NCBI GenBank assembly: GCA_035493595.1
Contig: DATJHZ010000497.1
Location: 13,958-77,957, forward strand
Length of the DNA stretch: 64,000 bases
Direction of reading: 5' to 3'
Origin: DATCRE01 sp035493595
GTDB lineage: Bacteria > Bacteroidota > Bacteroidia > Cytophagales > Cyclobacteriaceae
The translations under genes and the position numbers were made by a program. A model generated the notes under the pieces. The model had not been told where the DNA came from and searched no databases. It was given only the letters and a program-made list of their open reading frames with translations. Below are positions 15,198-23,566 of the stretch, piece by piece. The stretch's first letter is position 1. Each line of letters starts with the position of its first letter.

Positions 15198-15697
15198 TTA
15201 AGGAAGCCTTCTTTTCCCCATGTAGACAATATCGATATCGCCTAGACAGGACATGGAACCGTAATTTACCCACAGCAATGTGTATAGGACTCAATCCGTC
15301 TACAGCAGATGAGCACGAAGATGATGCTACCATTGAATCCATCATCCGTATTTTAACCCACAATGGATATGGAGCACTGAGAATGTGTAATGTATTTGCT
15401 ATTATATCACCAAATCCTGAAGATATTCGTTCATGCCCAGATCCAGTGAAGGAAAATGATAAATGGCTTATTGAAACTATAGAGTACTCCCACATTCAAA
15501 TACTGTGCTACGGCAACTTTAAACAAGTAACCTATCGTCTACCGTTCATCAAATCAATTATCACAGAACCAATGTGTTTCGGACACAACAAGAACGGATC
15601 ACCAGTCCATCCATTATATAAGAAGGCAACAACACAAATTATTAAATTTAATGGCCCAAGAGTCCAAACTTCAGATACGAATCACCAAAAAGCTTAA
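15194..15697 (+). CDS. DUF1643 family protein
   Basis: A 167-residue protein matching DUF1643. It has the family's opening pattern with AMCIGLNPSTADEHEDDATI (residues 29-48), then GALRMCNVFA and the region around CYGNFKQVTYRLP. The conserved NPSTAD and MCNVFA segments are diagnostic. The family is widespread in phages and bacteria, often near DNA-processing genes, and its activity is not known. It overlaps the helicase stop by four bases, and its 3' end overlaps the nuclease gene by 47 bases. Confidence 0.85.
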   Translation: MIKEAFFSPCRQYRYRLDRTWNRNLPTAMCIGLNPSTADEHEDDATIESIIRILTHNGYGALRMCNVFAIISPNPEDIRSCPDPVKENDKWLIETIEYSHIQILCYGNFKQVTYRLPFIKSIITEPMCFGHNKNGSPVHPLYKKATTQIIKFNGPRVQTSDTNHQKA

Positions 15698-15920
15698 AAA
15701 ATCAGGCTGGCTGGTGACTAAAATCATGTTGTGCTCTACACCTGGATGGCCTGATATTTACGCCATCCGAAATAAAAGATCTATCCACCTGGAAATAAAA
15801 TCTAAGGGCAAAAAAGCCGAACCATTGCAGGAATACGTACATTATCAGATAAAAAAGCAGTCCGGAGAGGTATACCTGATTGACACATGGGAAAAATTTC
15901 TTGCCTTAAAGTTGGATTGA
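15651..15920 (+). CDS. VRR-NUC domain nuclease
   Basis: An 89-residue stand-alone VRR-NUC protein, a PD-(D/E)XK nuclease. The core reads GWPDIYAI (32-39, metal-binding Asp35) followed by HLEIKSKGKKAEPLQ with Glu48 and Lys50, then Gln60 and the C-terminal strand EVYLIDT. Such small phage VRR-NUC enzymes can cut Holliday junctions or other branched DNA. It partners naturally with the SF2 helicase encoded just upstream. It is the last gene before a control region and terminator. Confidence 0.85.
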   Translation: MAQESKLQIRITKKLKKSGWLVTKIMLCSTPGWPDIYAIRNKRSIHLEIKSKGKKAEPLQEYVHYQIKKQSGEVYLIDTWEKFLALKLD

Positions 15921-15923
15921 ATA

Positions 15924-15937
15924 TTAATATCTGTTAA
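15924..15937. promoter_or_regulatory. TTAATATCTGTTAA operator-like site
   Basis: This 14-mer lies directly after the nuclease stop and occurs again, identical, at 53339-53352, also between genes. Related CTGTTA motifs flank the helicase control region at 2461-2586. It is partly palindromic. TAATATTG, one mismatch from the -7 consensus, overlaps it. Function is inferred from recurrence and location only. Confidence 0.3.
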
Positions 15938-15998
15938 TATTGTGCTCAGCAATGCGTCAAGAAAGAGAGGGCTTGATTCATTTTTAGGAATGGTTAAT

Positions 15999-16032
15999 AC
16001 CCGCCAGATTCGCATCCTGGCGGGTTATTTTT
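15999..16032 (+). terminator. Rho-independent terminator
   Basis: A perfect nine-base stem ACCCGCCAG/CTGGCGGGT around the loop ATTCGCATC, followed by TATTTTT. It lies after the nuclease gene and ends the recombination and heptose operon, just before the small membrane-protein genes. Confidence 0.85.
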
Positions 16033-16045
16033 AAACAGAAAGACT

Positions 16046-16255
16046 ATGAAAAAAGACAGTTTCTTAAAGTACTTATGGGACGGCCCACTTAAATTATTCC
16101 TTGCCGCCACAATCGTATCATGTGTTATTTTTCCTTTATACTGGAAAACAACGGCATTAGGTATCAGTGTTGATGGTCCAATCACATGGAGTATCTTCGG
16201 TGGAATCTGGACATTGATTATCGTGATCAACTATTTTAACTGGAAGAAATTATGA
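16046..16255 (+). CDS. Small two-helix membrane protein
   Basis: A 69-residue protein with two predicted transmembrane segments (around LFLAATIVSCVIFPLYW and WSIFGGIWTLIIVINYF) separated by a short turn. It overlaps the next membrane gene as ATGA, so the two are coupled. No family recognised; effects on the host membrane are possible. Confidence 0.6.
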   Translation: MKKDSFLKYLWDGPLKLFLAATIVSCVIFPLYWKTTALGISVDGPITWSIFGGIWTLIIVINYFNWKKL

Positions 16256-16728
16256 AAATAATCATCTCCTTCGTCATCCTGCTATTTCCAACATGGTTTG
16301 AAGTTTACCGAGATCGCAATGGTGATGTACATCCAAACTACGACTGGAAATTCAGAGGACTTACCTGCATCATTTCCGGATTTTTAGCGCCATACGGAGT
16401 TCATGATTACATTAGTTGGGAGTCTTACGTATTGACTTCATTTAAATACACGCTGATCTCAGTGATGATGTTCACATCAATCTTTCCTTACTGGATTAAT
16501 TTCATTCATCTGAAAAACAATGTTACTCGGTTCTCAGGTGTTACGAAGTCACATCGATATGATTTTAAATTTCTTACTTACTCTGAAATACTAAAGCATG
16601 TGCTCACTCACCTTTCTGATACCGCATGGCCAGATAGTAAAAAATGGTATCGGTCTTTAAGATGGGTAGGAAGGCTTGTTATTTATATTTTAATTTTGTG
16701 TGTCTCAATTTATCTGTTATTTGTATGA
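16252..16728 (+). CDS. Multi-pass membrane protein, unknown
   Basis: A 158-residue protein with an N-terminal hydrophobic segment (IIISFVILLFPTWFEVY), a central one (TLISVMMFTSIFPYWINFI) and a C-terminal one (LVIYILILCVSIYLLFV). The loops are rich in Trp and Tyr. It sits between a two-helix membrane protein and a secreted-looking protein, all with ATGA overlaps, forming a small envelope-directed cassette of unknown role. Confidence 0.6.
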   Translation: MKIIISFVILLFPTWFEVYRDRNGDVHPNYDWKFRGLTCIISGFLAPYGVHDYISWESYVLTSFKYTLISVMMFTSIFPYWINFIHLKNNVTRFSGVTKSHRYDFKFLTYSEILKHVLTHLSDTAWPDSKKWYRSLRWVGRLVIYILILCVSIYLLFV

Positions 16729-17066
16729 ACTTACTGTTAGTTTTTTTCTTATCGTTATCAAGCCTGCTTGACCAAGCTAAGGCAGTCGCCAACAAGCCAA
16801 ATATTCAAGATGAACGGGTGGTTAAACTGGAGCAGCGTATCGCTGATGAATATGAAAAGTGTGGCGATATCTGTGTTGATCGTTTACTGGATGGACTACC
16901 AACTGATTGGTATAGAGGCATTGATCTGTATATCAATCATTCCGATGCAGAGGTTATTCACATGATGACTACTGATCTGACAGCTTTTTATAAAAATGCT
17001 AAATCAGTGTCTGTGTCGGCAGAAAGTTTTGATGGGTATTCGATTATTGTTGTTGTGTCTTATTAA
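16725..17066 (+). CDS. Putative exported small protein
   Basis: A 113-residue protein counted from ATG 16725, which overlaps the previous TGA; a longer in-frame start at 16644 lies deep in the upstream gene and is less likely. Residues 1-18 (MNLLLVFFLSLSSLLDQA) look like a signal peptide. The mature part has two Cys (KCGDICVDRL) that could form a disulfide and is otherwise a mixed alpha/beta domain. It is probably periplasmic and linked to the membrane genes upstream. Function unknown. Confidence 0.55.
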   Translation: MNLLLVFFLSLSSLLDQAKAVANKPNIQDERVVKLEQRIADEYEKCGDICVDRLLDGLPTDWYRGIDLYINHSDAEVIHMMTTDLTAFYKNAKSVSVSAESFDGYSIIVVVSY

Positions 17067-17072
17067 AAAATT

Positions 17073-17363
17073 ATGACTGGAATTGAATTAATCGCCCAAG
17101 AGCGAAATGAACAAATCGAAAAGCATGGATATTCCATCGAAGGAGATGTCGAAAAATATCCAGATAGTGATTTAATAAGAGCAGCATGCGCAATTGCTTT
17201 CGTAGCTAAAGATGGAATGCCGTGTCAATTACCTGCGCCTGATTGGGCATGGGCTATTCGTGACAGGATAGAAAAAGATAGAATTCATTGTCTAAAAGTT
17301 GCAGGAGCATTTATTGCCGCTGAGATTGATCGGCTTAATAAAGTTTCCGAGCCGACCTCTTAG
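17073..17363 (+). CDS. Conserved phage protein with AAEIDRL end, copy 1
   Basis: A 96-residue protein of a very common phage family with the pattern ERNEQIEKHGYSIEGDVEKY, then LIRAACAIAF, a DWAWAIRDR segment and KVAGAFIAAEIDRL. The family has no firm function; its helical Glu-rich form has been compared with MazG-type pyrophosphohydrolases. A paralogue with nearly the same core lies on the minus strand at 60177-60563, with 32 extra residues at its C-terminus. The 3' end overlaps the antisense gene at 17335 by 29 bases. Confidence 0.75.
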   Translation: MTGIELIAQERNEQIEKHGYSIEGDVEKYPDSDLIRAACAIAFVAKDGMPCQLPAPDWAWAIRDRIEKDRIHCLKVAGAFIAAEIDRLNKVSEPTS

Positions 17364-17724
17364 CCTGCGGTGATGCAGCGCTCTTATTCACATTTCTTTT
17401 CGACTGTCTCATCTGCTTTTTAGAAGCATTACCCATAAGCCCAACAGCACCAGCCAGCGAAGAGTATTTACCATCGCCACCAACACGTGGAGCAACACCA
17501 GAATTATATTGTTTGTTGCCTTTCATTCTTGAGGCATCTTCCTTAACTCTGCTTGCAGATTGGCCTTGGTAGTTCTCACCTTCAGTCCGTTCCAAATCGC
17601 CTTTCTTATTACGTTTCACAACAGCACCAGTTTCAACGCGCTCTTCATCACTTTTCTGATTATGCTTCATGATGGCTGATTTACTTTTCTTGCTGGGATC
17701 AGTTACATTTGTGAATATCTTCAT
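17335..17724 (-). CDS. Basic low-complexity protein, antisense between operons
   Basis: A 129-residue protein, rich in Lys, Arg, Ser, Gly and Asn, and likely disordered (EDASRMKGNKQYNSGVAPRV; C-terminus KSAASPQAKRSARKLY). It occupies the whole 370-base gap between plus-strand genes and is uninterrupted, which supports it being real. A short basic protein could bind DNA or be packaged in the capsid. Its ATG is only six bases from the plus-strand start at 17731, so promoters for the two must overlap coding sequence. Confidence 0.5.
   Translation of the reverse strand: MKIFTNVTDPSKKSKSAIMKHNQKSDEERVETGAVVKRNKKGDLERTEGENYQGQSASRVKEDASRMKGNKQYNSGVAPRVGGDGKYSSLAGAVGLMGNASKKQMRQSKRNVNKSAASPQAKRSARKLY
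17704..17711 (+). promoter_or_regulatory. Possible -7 box for the terminase operon
   Basis: TACATTTG fits TAnnTTTG and lies 19 bases upstream of the ATG at 17731, inside the 5' end of the antisense gene. No clear -33 TTTG is present at the right distance, so this is a weak candidate. Confidence 0.3.
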
Positions 17725-17730
17725 GATTTT

Positions 17731-18273
17731 ATGTTAAAGTTTTCTGAGTTTGACGTTTGCAAACAATTCGTCCATAAAGATAAGGCAAAATTATTTTTAT
17801 ACCTCGAAAAGATGTATTCGAAGGATTCGCCACTCAACAACATACAGAACCTATCCGAACGAAAACGTGCTGCATGCCTTCAAGCAAAGCTCAGCGATAA
17901 AGATCCAGAGATGATTAAAATCATGGATTTACAGCATGAAGAGGTGAATAAATTGATTTTTGCTTACCTAGCTGAATTTCAGAATCACAACAAATACTTG
18001 AAATTATGCAGTGATCAGCAGCTTTTCTGGGACATCCAGAAGATTCTTCTGAGCCCAATCGGTGTGGAGGATGAGGATAAAATCATGGAGAAATACAAAA
18101 AAAGGGGAGATTTATCAAAGACTGCTGATGAGGTGCTGACCAGAATTAACAAATTATTCTCCGACATCTTCGCCCACGAGGACACACAAGAGATGGCACA
18201 GACAGTAATCGCCACGCAGATGTTAAGACCAGAAGATCGGGCCAGACTTAAAGAGAATGTTTCAGCAAACTAA
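17731..18273 (+). CDS. Gene upstream of terL, possible small terminase subunit
   Basis: A 180-residue, almost entirely helical protein (KAKLFLYLEKMYSKDSPLNN; MKIMDLQHEEVNKLIFAYLA-like central helix). It lies immediately before the large terminase and overlaps its start by 17 bases. The position and helical nature suit a small terminase subunit that recognises phage DNA for packaging, but no HTH or TerS family match is evident, so the assignment rests on context. Confidence 0.5.
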   Translation: MLKFSEFDVCKQFVHKDKAKLFLYLEKMYSKDSPLNNIQNLSERKRAACLQAKLSDKDPEMIKIMDLQHEEVNKLIFAYLAEFQNHNKYLKLCSDQQLFWDIQKILLSPIGVEDEDKIMEKYKKRGDLSKTADEVLTRINKLFSDIFAHEDTQEMAQTVIATQMLRPEDRARLKENVSAN

Positions 18274-20398
18274 AAATGAATATCGATTTAAGTATTTAGT
18301 CACTGCGATAACAGGTGAAGGAATTCCTTGTGTCTATCTTCCAGAAGTACCTGAAGATAAAAAAATCTTATTTACCCAGGAACAAAAATGGACACGGCCT
18401 ACTGCGCCAGATTTTATAAAGAAAGGAATCAGAGAATACGCAAAACGCGTTCAGGCTGATCCGAATTATATCCATCCACTTCAAACAGAGATAAACAGAT
18501 GGGCTGATCAGGAATGGGAGCGATCAGAAAACGGAATTTGGTTTTGGAATAATGGAGTTCCAACGTACATCACTGGGTTTTATTATTGGTATCTGACGGC
18601 ATGGCAGACAACATTCGGATTTCCTACTTACAGAGAAACGGATAAAGAATTAAGTTATTTTATAAAATATTGTGAAGAAGATCCAGATAGCTATGGAGCA
18701 CTTCTAAATACTATACGTCGTTATGGTAAGTCATCGTTTATGGGCGGATGGGCTACCTATAGAACGACACGCAATAGAAATCATTATTGTGGAATGCAGG
18801 GTGAGAACGATAAGAAGATTGGTCAGTTCTACACACAAATGATTAAATCTCCATTCAAGAAGTTGCCATATTATTACACACCAACGTATGACACTACGTC
18901 AGCTTTAACTTCAGACATAAGATTTGAGCAACCGGCAAACAGAAGTAAGACATTAATCATTGGAGATTATGATGAATCTCAGGATTTAGAATCTGTTATT
19001 GATTATAGACCATCAGGTGTTGGTGAATATGATGGATCCATGCTTAATACTTATCTGATGGAAGAGGCAGGTAAGATTTTAAATTGTAATGTGAATGATC
19101 GATGGGCTATTGTTAAACCATGTTTACGAAAAGGTAAGGACTTACGAGGTAAGGTTTTCTTCGGCACAACGGTCGAATTTATGGATTCTTCCGGTAAGGG
19201 TGGAAAGGCATACAAAAAATTATTCTACGAAAGTGATTTCAATCAGCGCCAACCTGACGGTAGAACCAAATCAGGACTTTATGTTTGCTTCCTTCCAGGA
19301 GATTGTGCTCACGAAAGTTTCTTAGATAAGTGGGGACACCCGTTACGAGAAGAAGCTAAGAAATGGATATTACTTGAACGCGAATCTTATAAAGATAATC
19401 CAAAAGAACTATCTGGATTGATCAGAAGATTCCCACTTTACATAAAAGAAATTTTCTACATCAATACTGATCGATGTGAATTCAATGCTACTATTCTTCA
19501 GGATAGAAAATCAGAATTAGAATCGATGTCAACTCCTATTCTTACCAAGGGAGAATTTTACTGGCTTGATAATAAACGATTCACTGAAGTCCGCTTCAGA
19601 CATAATCCACATACAGGTTGGTGTTGGGTACACTCACTCATTAATGACATCAAAGAAACTAATCTTGTTCAGCGAAACATATCTTCATCTATGCCAACAT
19701 TCGGCCCGATGAATAATATGAAATTTATTTCAGGTGTCGATCCGGTGGACCATGGTGTAGTGATAGAAGGTAAAGGTGGTGATGAAGAATTTGTGAGCAC
19801 ACGTAGATCACGACCTGTACTTTTTGTGAAAAGAAAATATGACTCAGCTATTGATGGAATTGTAACGCAAGAGATACTGGAGCAACGGGCAAAAGAAAAA
19901 TATCAGTACAAAACCAATCGCTACATAGCCATGATGGATGTTCGCCCAAACGATCCAAATGTTTTCTACGAGCGCGCCTTGATGATGATGTGGTATTTTG
20001 GATGTAGCCTTCACCCTGAAAGCCAGAAGCCAGGCATTATAAATTATTTTTATGAGCAGGGATGTGGTGAATTCATCCTTAATAAATATGTGGCTGAGTC
20101 TGGTTATAAGAGAAACACCACGATGGATGGTACACCAGCAAGTCAGCCAATCATTCAGGAGTATACCGGCGCACTGGCTACTTACGTTGAATATTTTGGG
20201 CATACTATTCCTTTCATTGATCTGGTTATTGATCTTTTGGAATTTACCCCGAAGAAGACCACTGAGTATGACTACTCGGTAGCAGCAGGATTCACCGAAC
20301 TTGGTGGTAAAATACAGCCCAAGACGTACACGCAGCCTATGGTTGATATCCATGATTTCATGCCCGGATTCGATGAATATGGCAACGTTGTTAATTAA
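18257..20398 (+). CDS. terL: Terminase large subunit
   Basis: A 713-residue DNA-packaging motor. The N-terminal ATPase has an adenine-binding region rich in Trp and Tyr (TGFYYWYLTAWQTTF, near 106-120), Walker A as RRYGKSSF (154-161, the R-x-G-K-S form seen in Bacteroidota podophages) and Walker B TYLMEEAGKI around 264-273. The C-terminal nuclease starts near FISGVDPVDHG, where the Asp is the first metal ligand, and later contains YIAMMDVRPNDPNVFYERAL. It cuts concatemers and pumps DNA through the portal encoded next but one. It overlaps the preceding gene, supporting coupling. Confidence 0.9.
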   Translation: MFQQTKNEYRFKYLVTAITGEGIPCVYLPEVPEDKKILFTQEQKWTRPTAPDFIKKGIREYAKRVQADPNYIHPLQTEINRWADQEWERSENGIWFWNNGVPTYITGFYYWYLTAWQTTFGFPTYRETDKELSYFIKYCEEDPDSYGALLNTIRRYGKSSFMGGWATYRTTRNRNHYCGMQGENDKKIGQFYTQMIKSPFKKLPYYYTPTYDTTSALTSDIRFEQPANRSKTLIIGDYDESQDLESVIDYRPSGVGEYDGSMLNTYLMEEAGKILNCNVNDRWAIVKPCLRKGKDLRGKVFFGTTVEFMDSSGKGGKAYKKLFYESDFNQRQPDGRTKSGLYVCFLPGDCAHESFLDKWGHPLREEAKKWILLERESYKDNPKELSGLIRRFPLYIKEIFYINTDRCEFNATILQDRKSELESMSTPILTKGEFYWLDNKRFTEVRFRHNPHTGWCWVHSLINDIKETNLVQRNISSSMPTFGPMNNMKFISGVDPVDHGVVIEGKGGDEEFVSTRRSRPVLFVKRKYDSAIDGIVTQEILEQRAKEKYQYKTNRYIAMMDVRPNDPNVFYERALMMMWYFGCSLHPESQKPGIINYFYEQGCGEFILNKYVAESGYKRNTTMDGTPASQPIIQEYTGALATYVEYFGHTIPFIDLVIDLLEFTPKKTTEYDYSVAAGFTELGGKIQPKTYTQPMVDIHDFMPGFDEYGNVVN

Positions 20399-20402
20399 TC
20401 AC

Positions 20403-20410
20403 TATTTTTG
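20403..20410 (+). promoter_or_regulatory. Possible -7 box before the portal operon
   Basis: TATTTTTG matches TAnnTTTG in the short gap after terL, 23 bases before the next ATG. No TTTG at -33 spacing is seen. Low-confidence candidate. Confidence 0.25.
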
Positions 20411-20433
20411 ATTAACATTTCCAACTCTACAGT

Positions 20434-20748
20434 ATGGCTAAAGAGAATCTCAGAAAGACAATGGAACAGGTTTTAGAAAATGCTCCAGAGCCAGAAATCA
20501 ATCAAGAACATGTCAATGACTGGCATACTGCAAAATCAGCAGAAGCATTTAAGACCATTCACCGGGATTTAAGCGCAGAAAGGATTGGTACTTTTAATAT
20601 ACGAGCCGCCATCTCCGCACCAAAGTCTATCAAATATCGTCAGATGGCAATTGATTGGGAAGGTGGTAATCGTGGAGATTACATCTTTATGGATGCCAGT
20701 GGAAATAAAATGATACTTCCATACAAACTTTTTAAACGATTATTTTGA
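20434..20748 (+). CDS. Small head-module protein
   Basis: A 104-residue protein between terL and the portal gene. It starts MAKENLRKTMEQVLENAPEP and has a beta-rich C-terminal half (GDYIFMDASGNKMILPYKLF). Its last four bases overlap the portal start. Similar-sized genes occupy this position in related podophages, but I cannot name a function. Confidence 0.6.
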   Translation: MAKENLRKTMEQVLENAPEPEINQEHVNDWHTAKSAEAFKTIHRDLSAERIGTFNIRAAISAPKSIKYRQMAIDWEGGNRGDYIFMDASGNKMILPYKLFKRLF

Positions 20749-23144
20749 TGGATCCACTGACCAATCTTAGTAATACCAGACTTGTAGATTCTTCCTTCGC
20801 CACGAAGGGGTCAACATTTCCAAACGAATTTGTATCGCCATTAATAAAAGAACTTCCGGAGTATGGCGCCATGTATGCCAAAAGCATCTATGCTGCCAGC
20901 GGAAGATTTGGAGGATATGTGTTTTGGAATGATACTGAATATCAAGCTTTACTTGAGGTATCACAAGGTCGGCAGAGTATTGATAAGCTCAGGAACATGT
21001 TCGGCTTCTTCCGGGAGAATAAAACTGATCCTTTAGATGATGGTTCTTCAAGTCTTGCCTATCTGGATATCCAGGTTTTAAATCTGGCACCAAAATACGT
21101 TAATCGGGCAGTGGCGAAGATAATGAACCTAGAATATGATGTCCAGCTTGAGGCTGTAGACTCTGTTTCGGTACATGAAAAGAAACAATATGAAGCCAAT
21201 CTTCAGGCTTTTTATGAATTCAGAGGTTGGCTTGATGATCTTAAGATAAGCCCAAAAGAACTATTTCCTGATCTGGATATTGATATTTTACCAGAATATC
21301 CAGATGAATTGATGTATGAGATGCTCACCAATCCAAAGATGCAGAAGGCCATCGATGGTGAAGAGGCGCTTACATTGATGCAGCAGATCAATGACTTTAA
21401 TCAGAAAATGCGCATGATGGTGCATGATAAAGTCGTTTATGGTCGTGGGCACATCCATTGTTACCGGGATGAGAATGGGATACCGAGAATTGATCACATC
21501 AATCCAAAATATTATGTCGGTAGCTATGTGGAGGATGAGAACTTTGAGGGACAGGAGTATGCCGGATTCTTTGATTTCCCAACCGTAAGCCAGTTTCGGA
21601 AAGAAGCATCGGGTTATTTAACCGATGAAGAGATTGAAGAAATTGTTCAGAAGTATGCGTACATGAACAATATTCAGACAACCTATAGCCCACTCCGGGC
21701 CAATCAAAAATTCGATGGACTGAATTATATTCCTGTTTTACGCTTTTATTTCCTAAGCCAGGATGACCGGGTATTTGTAAAGCGAAATAACAAAAATGGC
21801 AATCCAACCATTTTTGAGCGTAGTTTAGGATGGAAGCCAAGTGAAGATGATCCAAGATTTGGTCAAGATGGAGATTCAGACATAATCCGCAATTCATATA
21901 CCAGTGTCTATGGCGGCACCTGGATATTGGATAGTGATCTGGTGTATAACTATGGTAAAAAGGAATATCCACGTTCTAATCTTGTTGATCTTACCTTGCC
22001 AATAAAAACTTTCGCTCCACTTTACAAAGAAGGAAGAACGGTGAGTTTCTGCGCACAGATGATTGAGCCATTGTTTATGATCAATGTGGCATGGAATAAA
22101 ATCAAGCAGATTTTAGCGCAAGGATTCATGGGCGTGCAGGAAATTGATTTTACTCAGTTGGAGAAAGTAGCGTTAGGTAAAGGTGGTCAAGCATGGACAC
22201 CACGTGAAGTTTACAAGCATTTCCTGCAAACCGGCAGATTAATCAAGAGATCGCCAGTTAATAAATATGATCAACAGTACTCTGGTAGTGCTGTTGAGGC
22301 TGGACAGACCGGATTACAAATGAGTGATTATTTGAGTGTCCTAACTACTGGCATCAATATGCTTGAGCAGTTGACAGGAACTACAGTGGCTGAATCTACC
22401 CAGATGCCAGATAGACTTCCTGTTCGTGTAATGGAGCAATCCCAGGCAACAGGTGATCTTGATATGGAATATCTTTTTAATTCATACACCTACATGTATC
22501 GCGCTGTTTGCACACAATTACTCGGGATGGTGCAGCAGGCTAAGCGTGATGGAATTGGAATTGCGGGATTTATTCCTTCTCTGGGTAAACACGTTACTGT
22601 TTCCGATCGGATTGCGCTTTGTGATTATGGATTGTTTTTGGTTAAGTCACCTAGCGGAGCTGAATGGCAATCGCTTTGGGATGATCTACAGATTGGTCTT
22701 CAAAATGGAACACTTACTCATCTTGATGTGGCGTACATTAAGGATATAAAGAATCTGAAGAAAGCTCGTCAGATACTTGGAATCAGGGTTAAGGTTAATG
22801 AGCGTAAGGCTGCGCAAATTAATGCGATGAATCAGAAAGCGGCCATGGATGCCAATCGTGCGGCAGCTGCTGATAAGGCTCAGGGAGAACTTTATAGCCT
22901 TCAGGCGAAGGGACATATTGATGAGGATTTGATCAAACTTAAGGGGCAGATCGATGAGCACATTATGGTTTGTGATAATGAACTGAAAGCTGCGATGAAT
23001 GATAAAACCAATCTGGTTAAACAGCAGATCGCCAAACAAACCAGTGTGGATGAGATTATTAAGAAGTCAGTTGAGAATAAAGCTAAATATGCTCAGGTTG
23101 CCGCAAAGGAACGTAGTGATAAAGAAAAATCAGATTCTAAATGA
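20745..23144 (+). CDS. Portal protein
   Basis: A 799-residue protein in the position and size range of the portals of Bacteroidota podophages. It has a beta-rich wing region (VVYGRGHIHCYRDENGIPRI near 225-245, then DHINPKYYVGSY), a central helical stem region, a segment typical of the portal crown (EQLTGTTVAESTQMPDRLPV near 540-560), and a long charged coiled-coil C-terminus (KLKGQIDEHIMVCDNELKAA) that would form the barrel inside the head. Twelve copies would form the DNA channel. It directly precedes the scaffold and capsid genes. Confidence 0.85.
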   Translation: MMDPLTNLSNTRLVDSSFATKGSTFPNEFVSPLIKELPEYGAMYAKSIYAASGRFGGYVFWNDTEYQALLEVSQGRQSIDKLRNMFGFFRENKTDPLDDGSSSLAYLDIQVLNLAPKYVNRAVAKIMNLEYDVQLEAVDSVSVHEKKQYEANLQAFYEFRGWLDDLKISPKELFPDLDIDILPEYPDELMYEMLTNPKMQKAIDGEEALTLMQQINDFNQKMRMMVHDKVVYGRGHIHCYRDENGIPRIDHINPKYYVGSYVEDENFEGQEYAGFFDFPTVSQFRKEASGYLTDEEIEEIVQKYAYMNNIQTTYSPLRANQKFDGLNYIPVLRFYFLSQDDRVFVKRNNKNGNPTIFERSLGWKPSEDDPRFGQDGDSDIIRNSYTSVYGGTWILDSDLVYNYGKKEYPRSNLVDLTLPIKTFAPLYKEGRTVSFCAQMIEPLFMINVAWNKIKQILAQGFMGVQEIDFTQLEKVALGKGGQAWTPREVYKHFLQTGRLIKRSPVNKYDQQYSGSAVEAGQTGLQMSDYLSVLTTGINMLEQLTGTTVAESTQMPDRLPVRVMEQSQATGDLDMEYLFNSYTYMYRAVCTQLLGMVQQAKRDGIGIAGFIPSLGKHVTVSDRIALCDYGLFLVKSPSGAEWQSLWDDLQIGLQNGTLTHLDVAYIKDIKNLKKARQILGIRVKVNERKAAQINAMNQKAAMDANRAAAADKAQGELYSLQAKGHIDEDLIKLKGQIDEHIMVCDNELKAAMNDKTNLVKQQIAKQTSVDEIIKKSVENKAKYAQVAAKERSDKEKSDSK

Positions 23145-23509
23145 AGCCAACACACGTAAAGCCTCAATTGTACACTTACTATTTTTTAGCACTAAAGGAT
23201 ATTGCGAAAGACTTTGGTTATAATCTAGTTGTGCATGGATCAATGGCTAGAGACTTAGATTTAATTGCCATACCATGGATTAATGATCCTAAACCAGAAC
23301 TTGATTTGATCAATGCTTTAAGTAAGGAACTTACTGGAAATATTGCGCACGAAGATCATTGGAGAGATGTTTATATGTACAGTGAATTGCCAGCAGGTAG
23401 ACATTCGTATGTTATTAATCTGAATCGAAGACAATCTAACAAAGATGGAAATTATCAAGATGATCCTCAGTACTATATTGATATTTCGGTTACACCATTA
23501 TCCACCTAA
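23141..23509 (+). CDS. Nucleotidyltransferase-fold phage protein
   Basis: A 122-residue protein starting in the ATGA overlap with the portal gene. It has YNLVVHGSMARDLDLIAIPW (residues 27-46), a G-S followed by a D-x-D-type pair as in minimal nucleotidyltransferases, then EDHWRDVY and a C-terminal strand YYIDISVTP. This family is widespread in phages and usually annotated as hypothetical. Catalysis is uncertain because the second Asp is displaced. Its location in the head module is probably incidental. Confidence 0.7.
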   Translation: MKPTHVKPQLYTYYFLALKDIAKDFGYNLVVHGSMARDLDLIAIPWINDPKPELDLINALSKELTGNIAHEDHWRDVYMYSELPAGRHSYVINLNRRQSNKDGNYQDDPQYYIDISVTPLST

Positions 23510-23566
23510 AAAGTGGCTTTTTGCTTTTGATTAAAACTATTCTGAACTTTATGTAAAGATTACGTT

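Noticed and set aside
19844..20353. 169-codon minus-strand frame inside terL
   Set aside because: Shadow of the terminase nuclease region; no plausible promoter or domain.
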